A DNA stretch of 64,000 nt from Methylomicrobium sp051061015 (GCA_051061015.1 JBPFEG010000050.1:13176-77175), one strand, 5' to 3'. Shown: positions 1 to 10,284, numbered from the stretch's first letter. Made by a program: numbers and translations. Notes: a model not told the origin generated them from the letters alone.

Positions 1-384
1 GAATGCTATGAGGCCTGATGTGGGCATTAGGCGGGGCTGAAGCTTTGCGGTAACCCAGTAGACCTTTGTCTCTCGATAAGCTGAGTTTTGTTTCTAAAAA
101 ATATAAAAACATCTATTTGGCGCATCTTAGCGTATATTGGTTATATGCCTGCCCAAAGGATGATAAACAAATATATCATGACTGCGCCTAGGTAAAGCAG
201 CTTACCGTCAAGAACGATAAGGTTGGCAGTGTTTCGCGATGATCGGTTCTGCATTGTCCTTTCGAAGGGCCGGCAGAGTTATCTTTTGATCATATGATCA
301 GGCGAAATTAATGGGTGAGGCATCCATGAATTCAGCTTGTTATTGCAATTGACAAGCCTCCAACCACCTGAATCAGGAGTTATT
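1..384. other. Intergenic / unassigned left edge
   Basis: I see no convincing gene here on either strand. The stretch is moderately AT-rich around 90-190. It contains a short piece (about 50-62) resembling one arm of the inverted repeat at 9494-9571. The open frames crossing it are short and lack credible starts. It probably holds the upstream region of the DUF1488 gene. Confidence 0.4.
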
Positions 385-642
385 ATGATTTCTTTCCCCA
401 GGCAGGAATGCTGGAATAATATGACAAAAATGGCAACCGTTGTGGCGCAAGTTGACAAAAAACGGGTGCTTTGCCGAATCTCGTATGAGAGTCTGAGAGC
501 CAAATTTGGCGCTTCGGATGATAAGTTCATGCAGTCGGTAGCCCAACATCGTACGGATATACACGAAGCGGCGAGAAGGCTGATAGAACGGGATGACTAT
601 GAGGCGGACGGCTCCGTCCTTATCCAAACTGACGACCTCTAG
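385..642 (+). CDS. DUF1488 family small protein
   Basis: A protein of 85 residues that matches the general look of the DUF1488 family: short, starting MISFPRQECW, with a central RISYESL segment and an acidic, helical C-terminal half. No biochemical function is established for the family. I chose the ATG at 385 rather than an upstream in-frame TTG at 337 because a good ribosome binding site (AGGAG) sits just before it and because family members are about this length. It stands alone, with an oppositely oriented tiny gene downstream. Confidence 0.75.
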   Translation: MISFPRQECWNNMTKMATVVAQVDKKRVLCRISYESLRAKFGASDDKFMQSVAQHRTDIHEAARRLIERDDYEADGSVLIQTDDL

Positions 643-702
643 TTGAAACTACAACTGCACCCGCATCGATAAGAATGATTGCGGGAAACACGCCGCGGCG
701 AT

Positions 703-810
703 TTATTCGCCTTTAGACTCTTTCTTGGCTTTTTTTGCGGCCTTCTTTTCTTTTGGGGTTAGTACTGGTTTTTTCTTGTCTTCTTTATTGCTTTTTTGTT
801 CTTTGCTCAT
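703..810 (-). CDS. 35-residue Lys-rich small protein
   Basis: A 35-codon frame starting MSKEQKSNKEDKKKP and ending KESKGE. About half of the residues are Lys, and most others are Glu, Ala or Ser. A GGAG motif lies at a normal distance before the ATG at 810. The composition resembles disordered, very basic small proteins that bind nucleic acid or ribosomes, but I recognise no family. Support comes from the start context and the coherent composition; with such A-rich codons the frame could arise by chance. Confidence 0.45.
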   Translation of the reverse strand: MSKEQKSNKEDKKKPVLTPKEKKAAKKAKKESKGE

Positions 811-997
811 GGTTCGCGCTCCAAATGATTGTTGGGGTATTCTGGAAATTCATGCAGAGGTAACGGCTAAGTCGTTATCGGGAGAGTTCATGGCATGAAA
901 AATTGATACCTCTACACAGCCTACTCTCATGCCATAGAAAGAACAACTTATTTACTCACCGTCAATTTCCGCAGCCAAATAGCTATGCAAAGAAGTT

Positions 998-1540
998 ATG
1001 CCTTCCTCCCAACAAATAATTGATCAAACAAAAAAATGGATAGATGACGTCGTGGTGGCGTGTCATTTCTGTCCTTTTGCCGCTCAGGTAGTCAAGCAGA
1101 AAAAGGTCCATTACGAAGTTGAAAACAGTACGGATTCGGATATCTGCATAGAGGCTGTGTTACGCGAACTGATCCGGTTGGACAATGATGCCGGCATTGA
1201 AACCAGTTTTCTGATATTTCCGGACACATTCACTCAATTTGATGATTTCCTTGACCTGGTATCGCTTGCTGAGGCGCTTTTAAAACGAAACGGATACGCC
1301 GGTATTTATCAAGTGGCCAGCTTTCATCCCTTGTACCAGTTTGACAAAGCGCCTGAAAACGATGCAGCAAATTATACCAACCGGTCTGTTTACCCGATGC
1401 TGCATTTGTTACGAGAAGCCGGCATAGACAAGGCTTTGGCGCATTATAAAAACCCGGAAAACATTCCGTCCGCCAATATCGCTTTTGCCCGGGGAAAAGG
1501 GTTATCTTTCATGGAGAAACTAAGGGATACTTGTTTTTAG
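998..1540 (+). CDS. DUF1415 family protein
   Basis: A protein of 180 residues that fits the DUF1415 family of proteobacteria, whose function is unknown. The N-terminal region carries WIDDVVVACHFCPFA with the paired Cys (CHFC) typical of the family. The middle has a FLIFPD segment and an FHP motif, and the C-terminus carries the family's NIP...NI segment. No signal peptide or membrane segment is seen. An AAGAAG stretch precedes the ATG. Base composition is slightly more AT-rich than the housekeeping genes downstream. Confidence 0.8.
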   Translation: MPSSQQIIDQTKKWIDDVVVACHFCPFAAQVVKQKKVHYEVENSTDSDICIEAVLRELIRLDNDAGIETSFLIFPDTFTQFDDFLDLVSLAEALLKRNGYAGIYQVASFHPLYQFDKAPENDAANYTNRSVYPMLHLLREAGIDKALAHYKNPENIPSANIAFARGKGLSFMEKLRDTCF

Positions 1541-1571
1541 GGGGGGGATGGCTCCGTTGACAGGCGATCTG

Positions 1572-1606
1572 GCTATGTAGGGGTGCCCATTGCGCCCCCT
1601 ACATAG
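1572..1606. repeat. REP-like palindrome (GTAGGG...CCCTAC family)
   Basis: A near-perfect inverted repeat, GCTATGTAGGGG...CCCCTACATAGC, around a short centre reading CCATTGCG. The same core (GTAGGG, a CATTGCG-like centre, CCCTAC) recurs at 4648-4724 and 7266-7340. It overlaps the last codons and the stop of the minus-strand gene ending at 1599, so it may have replaced that gene's original end. Confidence 0.7.
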
Positions 1607-2919
1607 CTGAGTAATTAACTGACCAAAGGGCATCAAGTATATCATTAGACCATTCATACATATATGAATCATCATCCAGGGCTCTCAAAGCTATATTAGG
1701 CAAATTATTAGATTTTCCACCGTACTTGCGTTTGCAAATAGAAGTGAATTCAGTTTGTGAGGGTATTTCCACTTTATCCCCACCTTGAAAATAATCTGAA
1801 AACTTGCCTTCCATAACCGAAACGGCTGAGGGTGGGGTGTAAATACTCGTACTGCACAATGTTCCGAAATTGCATAAATAATTTTTAGCTTTTTCAAATT
1901 GTTCATCCATTCCTAGACATGCGCTGATATGCAACAAGTAAATTGCCGAATTCAATCCTGCCCAGCAAGCTCCAATTTTTTCGATAATTTCTAAAAGCAC
2001 GGTCGCTAGTTCTTTGCAAAACAAGCCTTTTTTATCAGCAATAGCTATGCATAGGGTAATAAGTTGTGGTGCATATTCCTAATATAAAGTCATCATAGTC
2101 AAGTGATAATCCAAATGCTGGCGTGATCATCGGCATATCTGAATTATGGTTTTGCCAATCTAGCAGCTTAGATGACCAGATTTCTACTTTGTCTTGGTCA
2201 TCGGCGAGTCCAATTACCATTGCACATAAAATTGGGGCAGACCATTGACAACCTAAATAAGTATCTATTTCTATGTTTTTAAAGTTATTTTCTGATTCAA
2301 TTTGCAGCAAAGTAATCAGGTCTGGTAATAAATTTGAATCATGCCTGCACATACGTATATAGGAAGCAATTATTTTATCCTTTGATAACTTTGATGTGGC
2401 TGCATATTTCAATAATGCAACATAATTGACTTTATTTATCCATAAGTCTGAGCATAACAATTCGTGCAGTGAAATATAGTTAATGCTATCTCTAACTCTT
2501 AAATGCTGACTTAACACGTCATGAATTAGTGATGTAGCACTATCATTTCCAATAAGATAAATCCGGTAATTATTTTTTCCGTATTGCGACTCTAAGTTAC
2601 TAGGTCTGCTCGAGTTTGAGCCTCCTTGGGCAACTACGTGGAAAAAGAATAAAGGTTTTTCAAATTTCCTATTTTCTTGTGCATATACCTTTAACGGATT
2701 ATTCGCCATTCCATTTGTAGCTTTGCTTTCCACTTCAAATATAAACAAGGGGAAGGTATTTCCTTTATTTGTAAACCAAGCAACGTCTACTGCTGGGGGT
2801 TCACCGAATTTAGGGTCATCAACAGGAAACTCTTTTTCAACGTAATACCCCAATACTTGACCAAGCTTAACAATCCCTTCGATCAATGCTTTCCCTGCTG
2901 AAAGCTTATGCTCTGCCAT
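1599..2919 (-). pseudogene. AT-rich frameshifted gene; possible PD-(D/E)XK nuclease-like protein
   Basis: Two adjacent minus-strand frames appear to be one gene of about 435 codons. The first (2919 down to 2035) starts MAEHKLSAGKALIEGIVKLG and contains PAVDVAWF followed by FPLFIFEVESKA near residues 42-68. That is an Asp...Glu-x-Ser-Lys arrangement like the core of PD-(D/E)XK nucleases. After DYDDFI near 2085 the natural-looking helical sequence continues in another frame (EYAPQLITLCIAIADKKG) down to a stop inside a palindromic repeat at 1599. I infer a frameshift, by mutation or sequencing error. Codon use is much more AT-rich than the neighbours, which suggests transfer. The nuclease assignment rests only on the motif pattern. 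Confidence 0.5.
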
Positions 2920-3009
2920 TTACCTACTAACCATATTCCAGAATTGCTAATGCTCGGCTCAGGAGCGTCGCTTGTTGCTCGCCTGGAGCCACTTATTTAC
3001 GCACAGCAT

Positions 3010-3089
3010 GCAGCCCGAATGCAACGCAGTGAAATCCAGGGGTTCGGCGCACCGAACTCCGGGATTACTCAAAGCTTCATCCGGGCTAC
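3010..3089. repeat. Inverted repeat with CAGCCCGAATG / CATCCGGGCT arms
   Basis: An imperfect inverted repeat. The left arm reads GCAGCCCGAATGCAACGCAG and the right arm ends GCTTCATCCGGGCTAC. An inner hairpin, GTTCGG-CGCA-CCGAAC, lies between them. Elements of this shape are common intergenic palindromes in gammaproteobacteria. It lies between the nuclease-like remnant and the end of dbpA. Confidence 0.6.
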
Positions 3090-3105
3090 ACTCATCTATA
3101 TTTGT

Positions 3106-4488
<1,383 letters not shown>

Positions 4489-4647
4489 GAATGATGGGTC
4501 TCAAGGAATGGAAATAACCGCTATCATAACAGATAAGGTATTTCAGATTTTTGGCCGCGACGAATTGACGCCTTTAATTTCAAGACTCTGTCCGGACATT
4601 CCGAAAAAACGAACTTGTCGGCAGAGAAAGAATCCTAAGAGCCAGTG

Positions 4648-4724
4648 GTAGGGTATATTGCGCGCACCATTTTCAAAGTCATCCGTTGGGAGTAGCCAAA
4701 AAAGGTACGCGCAATGTATCCTGC
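4648..4724. repeat. REP-like palindrome upstream of the RIO kinase
   Basis: Inverted arms GTAGGGTATATTGCGCGCACC (4648-4668) and GGTACGCGCAATGTATCCTGC (4704-4724) pair at about 17 of 21 positions. The sequence between them (CCATTTTCA...CCGTTG) resembles the centre of the copy at 40589-40684. The rest of 4489-4809 holds no gene that I can support. Confidence 0.7.
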
Positions 4725-4809
4725 AATACTATTTTTTATGTAAGGCAGCATAGTAAAAATCTGCCAATATTGATTCCCATACTTTATTAACTAGGGTATA
4801 ACGCCTTTA

Positions 4810-5652
4810 ATGAAAACTCCCAAAACTCTCGAACCTCTGGTGGAAGCCGGCCTGATCGACGAAGTAATGCGTCCTTTGAAAAGCGGCAAGGAAGCGGCTG
4901 TCTATGTGGTGGTCGCCGAAGGCGAAATTCGTTGCGCTAAAGTTTACAAGGAGGCCGGCAAGCGCGGTTTCCACAAACAGGCGCAATACCGCGAAGGGCG
5001 CAAAACCCGCAACAGCCGTCAGGCGCGGGCGATGCAAAAAAATAGCCGCTACGGCCAGCAGCAACAGGAAGCGCTGTGGCAGAACGCCGAAGTCGACGCC
5101 TTGTACCGGCTTGCCAGCGCCGGCATCCGCGTGCCGAAGCCGCACAATTTTATCGAAGGTGTCCTACTGATGGAGCTGATCACCGATGCGGACGGCAACG
5201 CGGCTCCCCGGCTGAACGATCTAGAATTGAGCCGAGAACAGGCGCTGGAGTTTCATCAATTCCTGATCCGGGAAGTCGTAAAAATGCTCTGCGCCGGGAT
5301 CATTCACGGCGATCTTTCCGAATATAACATTCTGGTCGACAGCCGCGGGCCGGTCATCATCGATTTGCCGCAGGCTGTCGATGCAGCCGCCAACAATAAC
5401 GCCGCGAGGATGCTGGAACGCGATGTCGATAATCTGACCACCTATTTTGGGCAGTTTGCCCCGGAGCTTCTGACCACCCGTTACGGCAAGGAAATATGGA
5501 AACTCTACGAAAGCGGCAGCCTGCATCCCGACGTGCCGCTGACCGGCCGATTCAAAACTAGCGACAAAAAGGCGGATGTAAAAAGCGTGATCAAGGTCAT
5601 CGAAGATGCCAGAGAGGAAGCGATGCGGCGCAGGTTTGAGCACGAGAATTAG
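4810..5652 (+). CDS. RIO1-family serine protein kinase
   Basis: A 280-residue atypical protein kinase of the RIO family, similar to the Pseudomonas PA4780-type proteins. The ATP-binding lysine region is GKEAAVYVVVAEG near residues 26-38. The RIO catalytic loop HGDLSEYNILV is near residue 168, and the metal-binding motif IIDLPQAVD follows. RIO kinases phosphorylate Ser or act as ATPases in ribosome biogenesis; the bacterial substrates are mostly unknown. The start at 4810 is the first ATG and directly precedes a conserved N-terminus. It is followed by about 140 bases of non-coding sequence before guaB. Confidence 0.88.
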   Translation: MKTPKTLEPLVEAGLIDEVMRPLKSGKEAAVYVVVAEGEIRCAKVYKEAGKRGFHKQAQYREGRKTRNSRQARAMQKNSRYGQQQQEALWQNAEVDALYRLASAGIRVPKPHNFIEGVLLMELITDADGNAAPRLNDLELSREQALEFHQFLIREVVKMLCAGIIHGDLSEYNILVDSRGPVIIDLPQAVDAAANNNAARMLERDVDNLTTYFGQFAPELLTTRYGKEIWKLYESGSLHPDVPLTGRFKTSDKKADVKSVIKVIEDAREEAMRRRFEHEN

Positions 5653-5793
5653 CGGCAGGGCCGCAACGGGGAAGGCGCGCCCGAAGCCCGCCTGCCGTGC
5701 CGGTCAAGGTCAAGGTCAAGGTCAAAAGGATTTATCAGATCCGGTTATTTATGATAAAATAATCGGTTATTTTATTATTTGCAGGTGCGGTTT
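5653..5793 (+). promoter_or_regulatory. guaB upstream region with short tandem and AT-rich repeats
   Basis: The region contains about four head-to-tail copies of the hexamer GGTCAA (5703-5727). An AT-rich stretch follows in which CGGTTATTTAT recurs as CGGTTATTTTAT, with a possible -10 element TAAAAT near 5754-5759. This probably includes the guaB promoter, but I cannot fix a -35 element. Confidence 0.3.
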
Positions 5794-7260
5794 ATGCATA
5801 TAGTTCAAGAAGCGCTCACATTCGATGACGTGTTATTGGTGCCCGCGCACTCGACCGTGTTGCCGCGTGAAGTCGAATTGAAAACGCAACTGACGCGCGG
5901 GATTACGCTGAATATTCCGCTAGTCTCCGCGGCGATGGATACGGTGACCGAGGCCCGACTGGCGATTGCGATGGCGCAGGAAGGCGGCATCGGCATCATC
6001 CACAAGAATATGACCGCCGAACAGCAGGCGCGCGAAGTGAGCAGCGTCAAAAAATACGAAAGCGGCGTGATCAAGGACCCGATTACGGTAACGCCGGATA
6101 CGAGCATTCGCGATGTGATCCGCTTGACCCGCGCGAAAAACATTTCCGGCGTGCCGGTCGTGGACGGCGATGAGCTGGTCGGCATCGTGACCAGCCGCGA
6201 TATGCGCTTCGAGACCCGTTATGACGAGCCGGTCACCAAAATCATGACGCCGAAGGAGCGTCTGGTCACGGTCAGCGAGAATGCCGACCGCAAGGAAGCG
6301 ATCGCGTTATTGCATAAGCACCGGATCGAAAAAGTGCTGGTTGTGAACGATGCATTTCATTTGCGCGGGATGATCACGGTCAAGGACATTCAAAAAGCGA
6401 AGGACTACCCGCAGGCCTGCAAGGACGAATTGGAACGGCTGCGCGTCGGCGCGGCGGTTGGTACCGGGCAAGGCACCGAAGAGCGCGTCGAGGCGCTGGT
6501 TGCGGCCGGTGTCGATGTGATCGTGGTCGATACCGCGCACGGCCATTCGCAGGGCGTTCTGGACCGGGTGCGCTGGGTCAAGCGGCATTACCCCGATGTA
6601 CAGGTGATCGGCGGCAATATCGCGACCGCTGAGGCGGCACTGGCGCTGGTCGAGGCCGGCGCGGATGGTGTCAAGGTCGGCATCGGGCCCGGTTCGATCT
6701 GTACGACCCGAATCGTGGCCGGCGTCGGGGTGCCGCAGATTACCGCGATCAGCAATGTCGCGCTGGCATTGAAAGGCACCGGCGTGCCGTTGATCGGCGA
6801 CGGCGGCATTCGTTATTCCGGCGATGTCGCGAAAGCGCTGGCCGCGGGGGCGTATGCGGTGATGCTCGGTGGCCTGTTTGCCGGCACCGAGGAAGCGCCG
6901 GGCGAGACCGAACTGTTCCAGGGCCGCTCGTATAAATCCTATCGAGGAATGGGGTCGATGGGCGCGATGTCGCAGACGCAGGGTTCGAGCGACCGTTATT
7001 TTCAGGAAGAAACCGACTCGGCCGAAAAATTGGTGCCGGAAGGCATCGAAGGCCGCGTGCCTTACAAGGGCAGCCTGATTGCGGTGATCCACCAACTGCT
7101 CGGCGGCATCCGCGCCAGCATGGGCTACACCGGCAGCCAGACGATTTCCGTGATGCACGAGAAGGCGCAGTTCGTGCGCGTGACCAGCGCCGGAATGCGT
7201 GAAAGCCATGTGCACGATGTAACGATCACGAAAGAAGCGCCGAATTACCGGCTGGATTGA
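5794..7260 (+). CDS. guaB: Inosine-5'-monophosphate dehydrogenase
   Basis: IMP dehydrogenase oxidises IMP to XMP with NAD+, the first committed step to GMP. The protein is 488 residues from MHIVQEALTFDDVLLVP, the standard family start; an in-frame TTG at 5779 would add five atypical residues. Two CBS domains occupy roughly residues 92-205. The substrate loop GPGSICTTR carries the catalytic Cys near residue 303, and the flap region YRGMGSMGAM follows near 390. GuaA follows downstream, but an intrinsic terminator and a REP-like palindrome separate the two genes. Confidence 0.96.
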   Translation: MHIVQEALTFDDVLLVPAHSTVLPREVELKTQLTRGITLNIPLVSAAMDTVTEARLAIAMAQEGGIGIIHKNMTAEQQAREVSSVKKYESGVIKDPITVTPDTSIRDVIRLTRAKNISGVPVVDGDELVGIVTSRDMRFETRYDEPVTKIMTPKERLVTVSENADRKEAIALLHKHRIEKVLVVNDAFHLRGMITVKDIQKAKDYPQACKDELERLRVGAAVGTGQGTEERVEALVAAGVDVIVVDTAHGHSQGVLDRVRWVKRHYPDVQVIGGNIATAEAALALVEAGADGVKVGIGPGSICTTRIVAGVGVPQITAISNVALALKGTGVPLIGDGGIRYSGDVAKALAAGAYAVMLGGLFAGTEEAPGETELFQGRSYKSYRGMGSMGAMSQTQGSSDRYFQEETDSAEKLVPEGIEGRVPYKGSLIAVIHQLLGGIRASMGYTGSQTISVMHEKAQFVRVTSAGMRESHVHDVTITKEAPNYRLD

Positions 7261-7265
7261 ATCTC

Positions 7266-7340
7266 GTAGGGTGCGCATTGCGCACCTTAAAAAGGCCAGA
7301 GTAGCGAAAACCTCAATAAGGTACGCGATGCGTACCCTAC
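7266..7340. repeat. REP-like palindrome between guaB and guaA
   Basis: The arms GTAGGGTGCGCATTGCGCAC (starting 7266) and GTACGCGATGCGTACCCTAC (ending 7340) are near-perfect inverted copies of each other. The element belongs to the family also seen at 1572, 4648 and, in degraded form, at 40589. Confidence 0.75.
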
Positions 7341-7381
7341 AGGGATTCCGTTTCGGCTTTCGATTCCCGTACCATCACAAG

Positions 7382-7412
7382 CAAAGGGCTCTCACGGAGC
7401 CCTTTGTTTTTT
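7382..7412 (+). terminator. Rho-independent terminator after guaB
   Basis: A perfect 10-bp stem, CAAAGGGCTC / GAGCCCTTTG (7382-7391 and 7397-7406), has a five-base loop and is followed at once by six T residues. It should end most guaB transcription, so guaA probably relies on read-through or its own promoter. Confidence 0.85.
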
Positions 7413-7439
7413 AGCAGACCTGAGCAACGAGTTTTAGAC

Positions 7440-9026
7440 ATGCAACACACGCACGCGAACATCCATACCGACAAAATCCTGATCCTGGATTTCGGCTCGC
7501 AATACACCCAATTGATCGCGCGCCGTATTCGCGAAATCGGCGTCTATTCGGAGATTTTTTCCTGCGAATGCAGCGCGGAAGAGATCAAACAATTCGCGCC
7601 GAACGGGATTATTCTGTCAGGTGGACCGGAAACCGTGACCAGCGGCGATACGCCGCGCGCACCGCAATACGTGTTCGAGGCCGGCGTGCCGGTGCTGGGT
7701 ATCTGCTACGGGCTGCAGACCATGACTGAACAGCTCGGCGGCAAGGTCGAATCGTCGCACCACCGCGAATTCGGTTACGCGCAAATCCGGGCGCGCGGCC
7801 ATTCGAAGCTGCTGACCGATATCGAGGATCATGTCTCGCCGGAAGGCTATGGCCTGCTGGATGTCTGGATGAGCCATGGCGACCGGGTGACCGAACTGCC
7901 GGAAGGCTTCAAGCTGATCGCGAGTTCGGAAGGTGCGCCGATCGCCGGTATTGCGAATGAGGAGAAAAATTTTTACGGCCTGCAGTTCCATCCCGAAGTC
8001 ACGCACACGAAGCAGGGCGGCCGTATTCTTTCGCGTTTCGTGCTGGAGATTTGCGGTTGTGAGGCGCTATGGACCGCGGATAACATCATCGAAGACAGCA
8101 TTCAGGCGGTGCGCGCGAAGGTCGGCAGCGACCAGGTGATTCTGGGGCTGTCCGGCGGCGTCGATTCATCGGTGGTGGCGGCGCTCTTGCACAAGGCGAT
8201 CGGCGATCAGTTGACCTGCGTGTTTGTCGATACCGGTCTGTTGCGTTTGAACGAAGGCGACCAAGTGATGGCGATGTTCGCCGAGCATATGGGTATCAAG
8301 GTGATCCGGGTCGATGCGGAGCCGCGCTACATGGCCGCCTTGAGCGGGGTGTCCGATCCTGAGCAAAAACGCAAGATCATCGGCAGCCTGTTCATCGATA
8401 TCTTCGATGAGGAGGCCGGCAAGTTGACCGATGCGAAATGGCTTGCGCAGGGTACGATCTATCCTGACGTGATCGAGTCGGCCGGCGCGAAAAGCGGCAA
8501 GGCGCACCTGATCAAGTCGCATCACAACGTCGGCGGTCTGCCCGAAAACATGACGCTGAAACTGGTCGAGCCGCTGCGCGAACTGTTCAAGGACGAAGTC
8601 AGAAAGCTGGGGCTGGAGCTGGGCCTGCCGGCCGACATGATCCATCGGCATCCGTTTCCGGGACCGGGCTTGGGCGTGCGTATCCTGGGCGAGGTCAAAA
8701 AGGACTATGCCGACCTGCTGCGCCGGGCCGATGCGATTTTCATCGAAGAGTTATACCGTCACGATTTGTACCAAAAAGTCAGCCAGGCCTTTGCGGTATT
8801 TCTGCCGGTCAAGTCGGTCGGCGTGATGGGCGACGGCCGCCGTTACGATTATGTGGTCGCGTTGCGGGCGGTCGAAACGATCGATTTTATGACCGCGCGC
8901 TGGGCGCATCTGCCTTACGAGTTCCTCGATCTGGTGTCGCGGCGGATCATCAACGAAGTGCCGGGCATCTCGCGCGTCACTTACGACATATCCGGCAAGC
9001 CGCCCGCAACGATCGAATGGGAATAA
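7440..9026 (+). CDS. guaA: GMP synthase (glutamine-hydrolysing)
   Basis: GMP synthase aminates XMP to GMP using glutamine and ATP. The protein is 528 residues from MQHTHANIHTDKILILDFGS. The class I amidotransferase domain comes first, with nucleophile Cys in GICYGLQ near residue 89 and the His/Glu pair in FHPEVTHT. The ATP pyrophosphatase domain has the P-loop LSGGVDSS near residue 237. The C-terminal dimerisation domain ends TYDISGKPPATIEWE as in the family. An upstream TTG at 7404 lies inside the terminator stem, so I rejected it as the start. The 3' end overlaps tadA. Confidence 0.96.
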   Translation: MQHTHANIHTDKILILDFGSQYTQLIARRIREIGVYSEIFSCECSAEEIKQFAPNGIILSGGPETVTSGDTPRAPQYVFEAGVPVLGICYGLQTMTEQLGGKVESSHHREFGYAQIRARGHSKLLTDIEDHVSPEGYGLLDVWMSHGDRVTELPEGFKLIASSEGAPIAGIANEEKNFYGLQFHPEVTHTKQGGRILSRFVLEICGCEALWTADNIIEDSIQAVRAKVGSDQVILGLSGGVDSSVVAALLHKAIGDQLTCVFVDTGLLRLNEGDQVMAMFAEHMGIKVIRVDAEPRYMAALSGVSDPEQKRKIIGSLFIDIFDEEAGKLTDAKWLAQGTIYPDVIESAGAKSGKAHLIKSHHNVGGLPENMTLKLVEPLRELFKDEVRKLGLELGLPADMIHRHPFPGPGLGVRILGEVKKDYADLLRRADAIFIEELYRHDLYQKVSQAFAVFLPVKSVGVMGDGRRYDYVVALRAVETIDFMTARWAHLPYEFLDLVSRRIINEVPGISRVTYDISGKPPATIEWE

Positions 9027-9478
9027 GCGAGACTGACGATGCCGCCTGGATGCGGCATGCGCTCAGGCTCGCCGAGCGCGCCGAGACGCTCGGCGAAGTG
9101 CCGATCGGCGCGGTCGTGGTCCGGGATGACTGCTGCATCGCGGAAGGCTGGAACCGTCCGATTGTGACGAATGACCCGACCGCGCATGCCGAGATCGTGG
9201 CATTGCGCGAAGCGGGCAGGGCAGTCGGCAATTATCGATTGATCAATGCAACCCTCTATGTGACGCTGGAACCCTGCGTGATGTGCATGGGCGCAATCAG
9301 CCATGCCCGGATCAAAAGACTGGTGTTTGGCGCTTTCGATCCGAAGCGCGGTGCGGTCTGCCATGCCTTAAGCCTGACCGACGCGAGCTTTCTGAATCAC
9401 CGGGTCGCCTGGCAGGGAGGCGTGCTGGAAGCCGAATGTTCGGATCTGCTGAAAAGTTTTTTTAAGGCTAGACGCTGA
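9017..9478 (+). CDS. tadA: tRNA-specific adenosine deaminase TadA
   Basis: This zinc enzyme converts A34 to inosine in the anticodon of tRNA-Arg(ACG). The protein has 153 residues. The zinc and proton-shuttle motif HAEIVAL appears near residue 58 and PCVMCMGA near residue 88. The N-terminal helix WMRHALRLAERAETLGEVPIGAVVV is typical. The ATG at 9017 overlaps the end of guaA by ten bases, which implies translational coupling. It should not be confused with the second, GuaD-like deaminase at 34.3 kb. Confidence 0.93.
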   Translation: MGISETDDAAWMRHALRLAERAETLGEVPIGAVVVRDDCCIAEGWNRPIVTNDPTAHAEIVALREAGRAVGNYRLINATLYVTLEPCVMCMGAISHARIKRLVFGAFDPKRGAVCHALSLTDASFLNHRVAWQGGVLEAECSDLLKSFFKARR

Positions 9479-9493
9479 ATAAAGTGAATAAAG

Positions 9494-9571
9494 TGTTGGG
9501 TTACGACTGCAAGGATGCAGGAGTTAGAGCAATGCATGGAGCAATTGCTGGGCGTTAGCCGTAACCCAACA
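9494..9571. repeat. Inverted repeat TGTTGGGTTACG ... CGTAACCCAACA
   Basis: Perfect 12-base inverted arms lie at 9494-9505 and 9560-9571 and flank about 54 bases of partly self-complementary sequence. It lies between the convergent ends of tadA and maiA and may help terminate transcription from both sides. Confidence 0.7.
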
Positions 9572-9591
9572 TGAAGCTCTGCGATGGTTTT

Positions 9592-9630
9592 CGATCGATG
9601 GGTTTCGGCTGGCGCCTCTACCCATCCTAC
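9592..9630. repeat. CGATCGATGGG ... CCCATCCTAC repeat
   Basis: This stretch shares the strings CGATCGATGGG, a TTCG, CCTCT and CCCATCCTAC with the reverse complement of 32363-32396, so it is a second copy of that dispersed repeat. It lies immediately downstream of the 9494-9571 repeat and ends seven bases before the maiA stop. Confidence 0.6.
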
Positions 9631-9636
9631 AAAAAA

Positions 9637-10284
9637 TTACAGCTCAGCATCCGGCTGATTTTCCGGCGCCGCCTCGATGAATGCCCTCTCCTGCATGCAG
9701 TTCCAGTAAATGTCGCTGATCAAGGGAAAATCATTAACTCCACAATCGAAACGCAAGCCGTTGTAAACTTGGGGCGCCAGAAACGCATCGGCCATGCCGG
9801 GCGTATCACCGAAACAAAAGCGCCCTTTCTTGCCGCCATTCAGCAGCAATTTCTCTAGGGCATCAAAGCCCTCCCGCACCCAATGGCGGTACCAGTCGCT
9901 TTTATCTTCCAGTTTATGATTCTCCTTCAGGTAGTTCAACACCCGCAGGTTGTTCAGCGGATGGATGTCGCAGGCTATCAGTTGTGCCAGGGAACGGATG
10001 TACGCGCGATCGAGTGAATCAGCGGGCAGCAGCGGCGGCATCAGATACACTTCCTCCAGGTACTCGATAATTGCGGACGATTGCGTGATGACCTGGTCAT
10101 GCACCACCAGTACCGGGACCCGTCCCTGCGGATTCAGCGCCAGATAATCGGGGTCGAACTGTTCGCCGCCGTGTTTGAGCAGGTGGATGGGACGAATACG
10201 GTAATCGATATTTTTCAGGTTCAACGCAATCCGCACCCGGTACGCGGCAGAGCTTCGGAAGTAGCTATAAAGAGTTATCGACAC
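9637..10284 (-). CDS. maiA: Maleylacetoacetate isomerase (zeta-class GST)
   Basis: This glutathione-dependent enzyme isomerises maleylacetoacetate to fumarylacetoacetate, the penultimate step of homogentisate breakdown. The protein is 215 residues with an N-terminal thioredoxin fold. The zeta-class active-site motif SSAAYRVRIAL is near residue 11 and the glutathione-binding QSSAIIEYLEE near residue 64. A helical C-terminal domain follows. It is the last gene of the hpd-hmgA-fahA-maiA operon and overlaps the 3' end of fahA by ten bases. Confidence 0.92.
   Translation of the reverse strand: MSITLYSYFRSSAAYRVRIALNLKNIDYRIRPIHLLKHGGEQFDPDYLALNPQGRVPVLVVHDQVITQSSAIIEYLEEVYLMPPLLPADSLDRAYIRSLAQLIACDIHPLNNLRVLNYLKENHKLEDKSDWYRHWVREGFDALEKLLLNGGKKGRFCFGDTPGMADAFLAPQVYNGLRFDCGVNDFPLISDIYWNCMQERAFIEAAPENQPDAEL

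Noticed and set aside
5703..5727. A CRISPR or iteron array from the GGTCAA repeats
   Set aside because: There are only about four hexamers in a row with no spacers, and no replication gene nearby.
6307..7278. Long 323-codon frame on the minus strand over guaB
   Set aside because: It is antisense to a well-supported gene and its sequence is rich in His and Arg as expected for a complement of GC-rich coding sequence.
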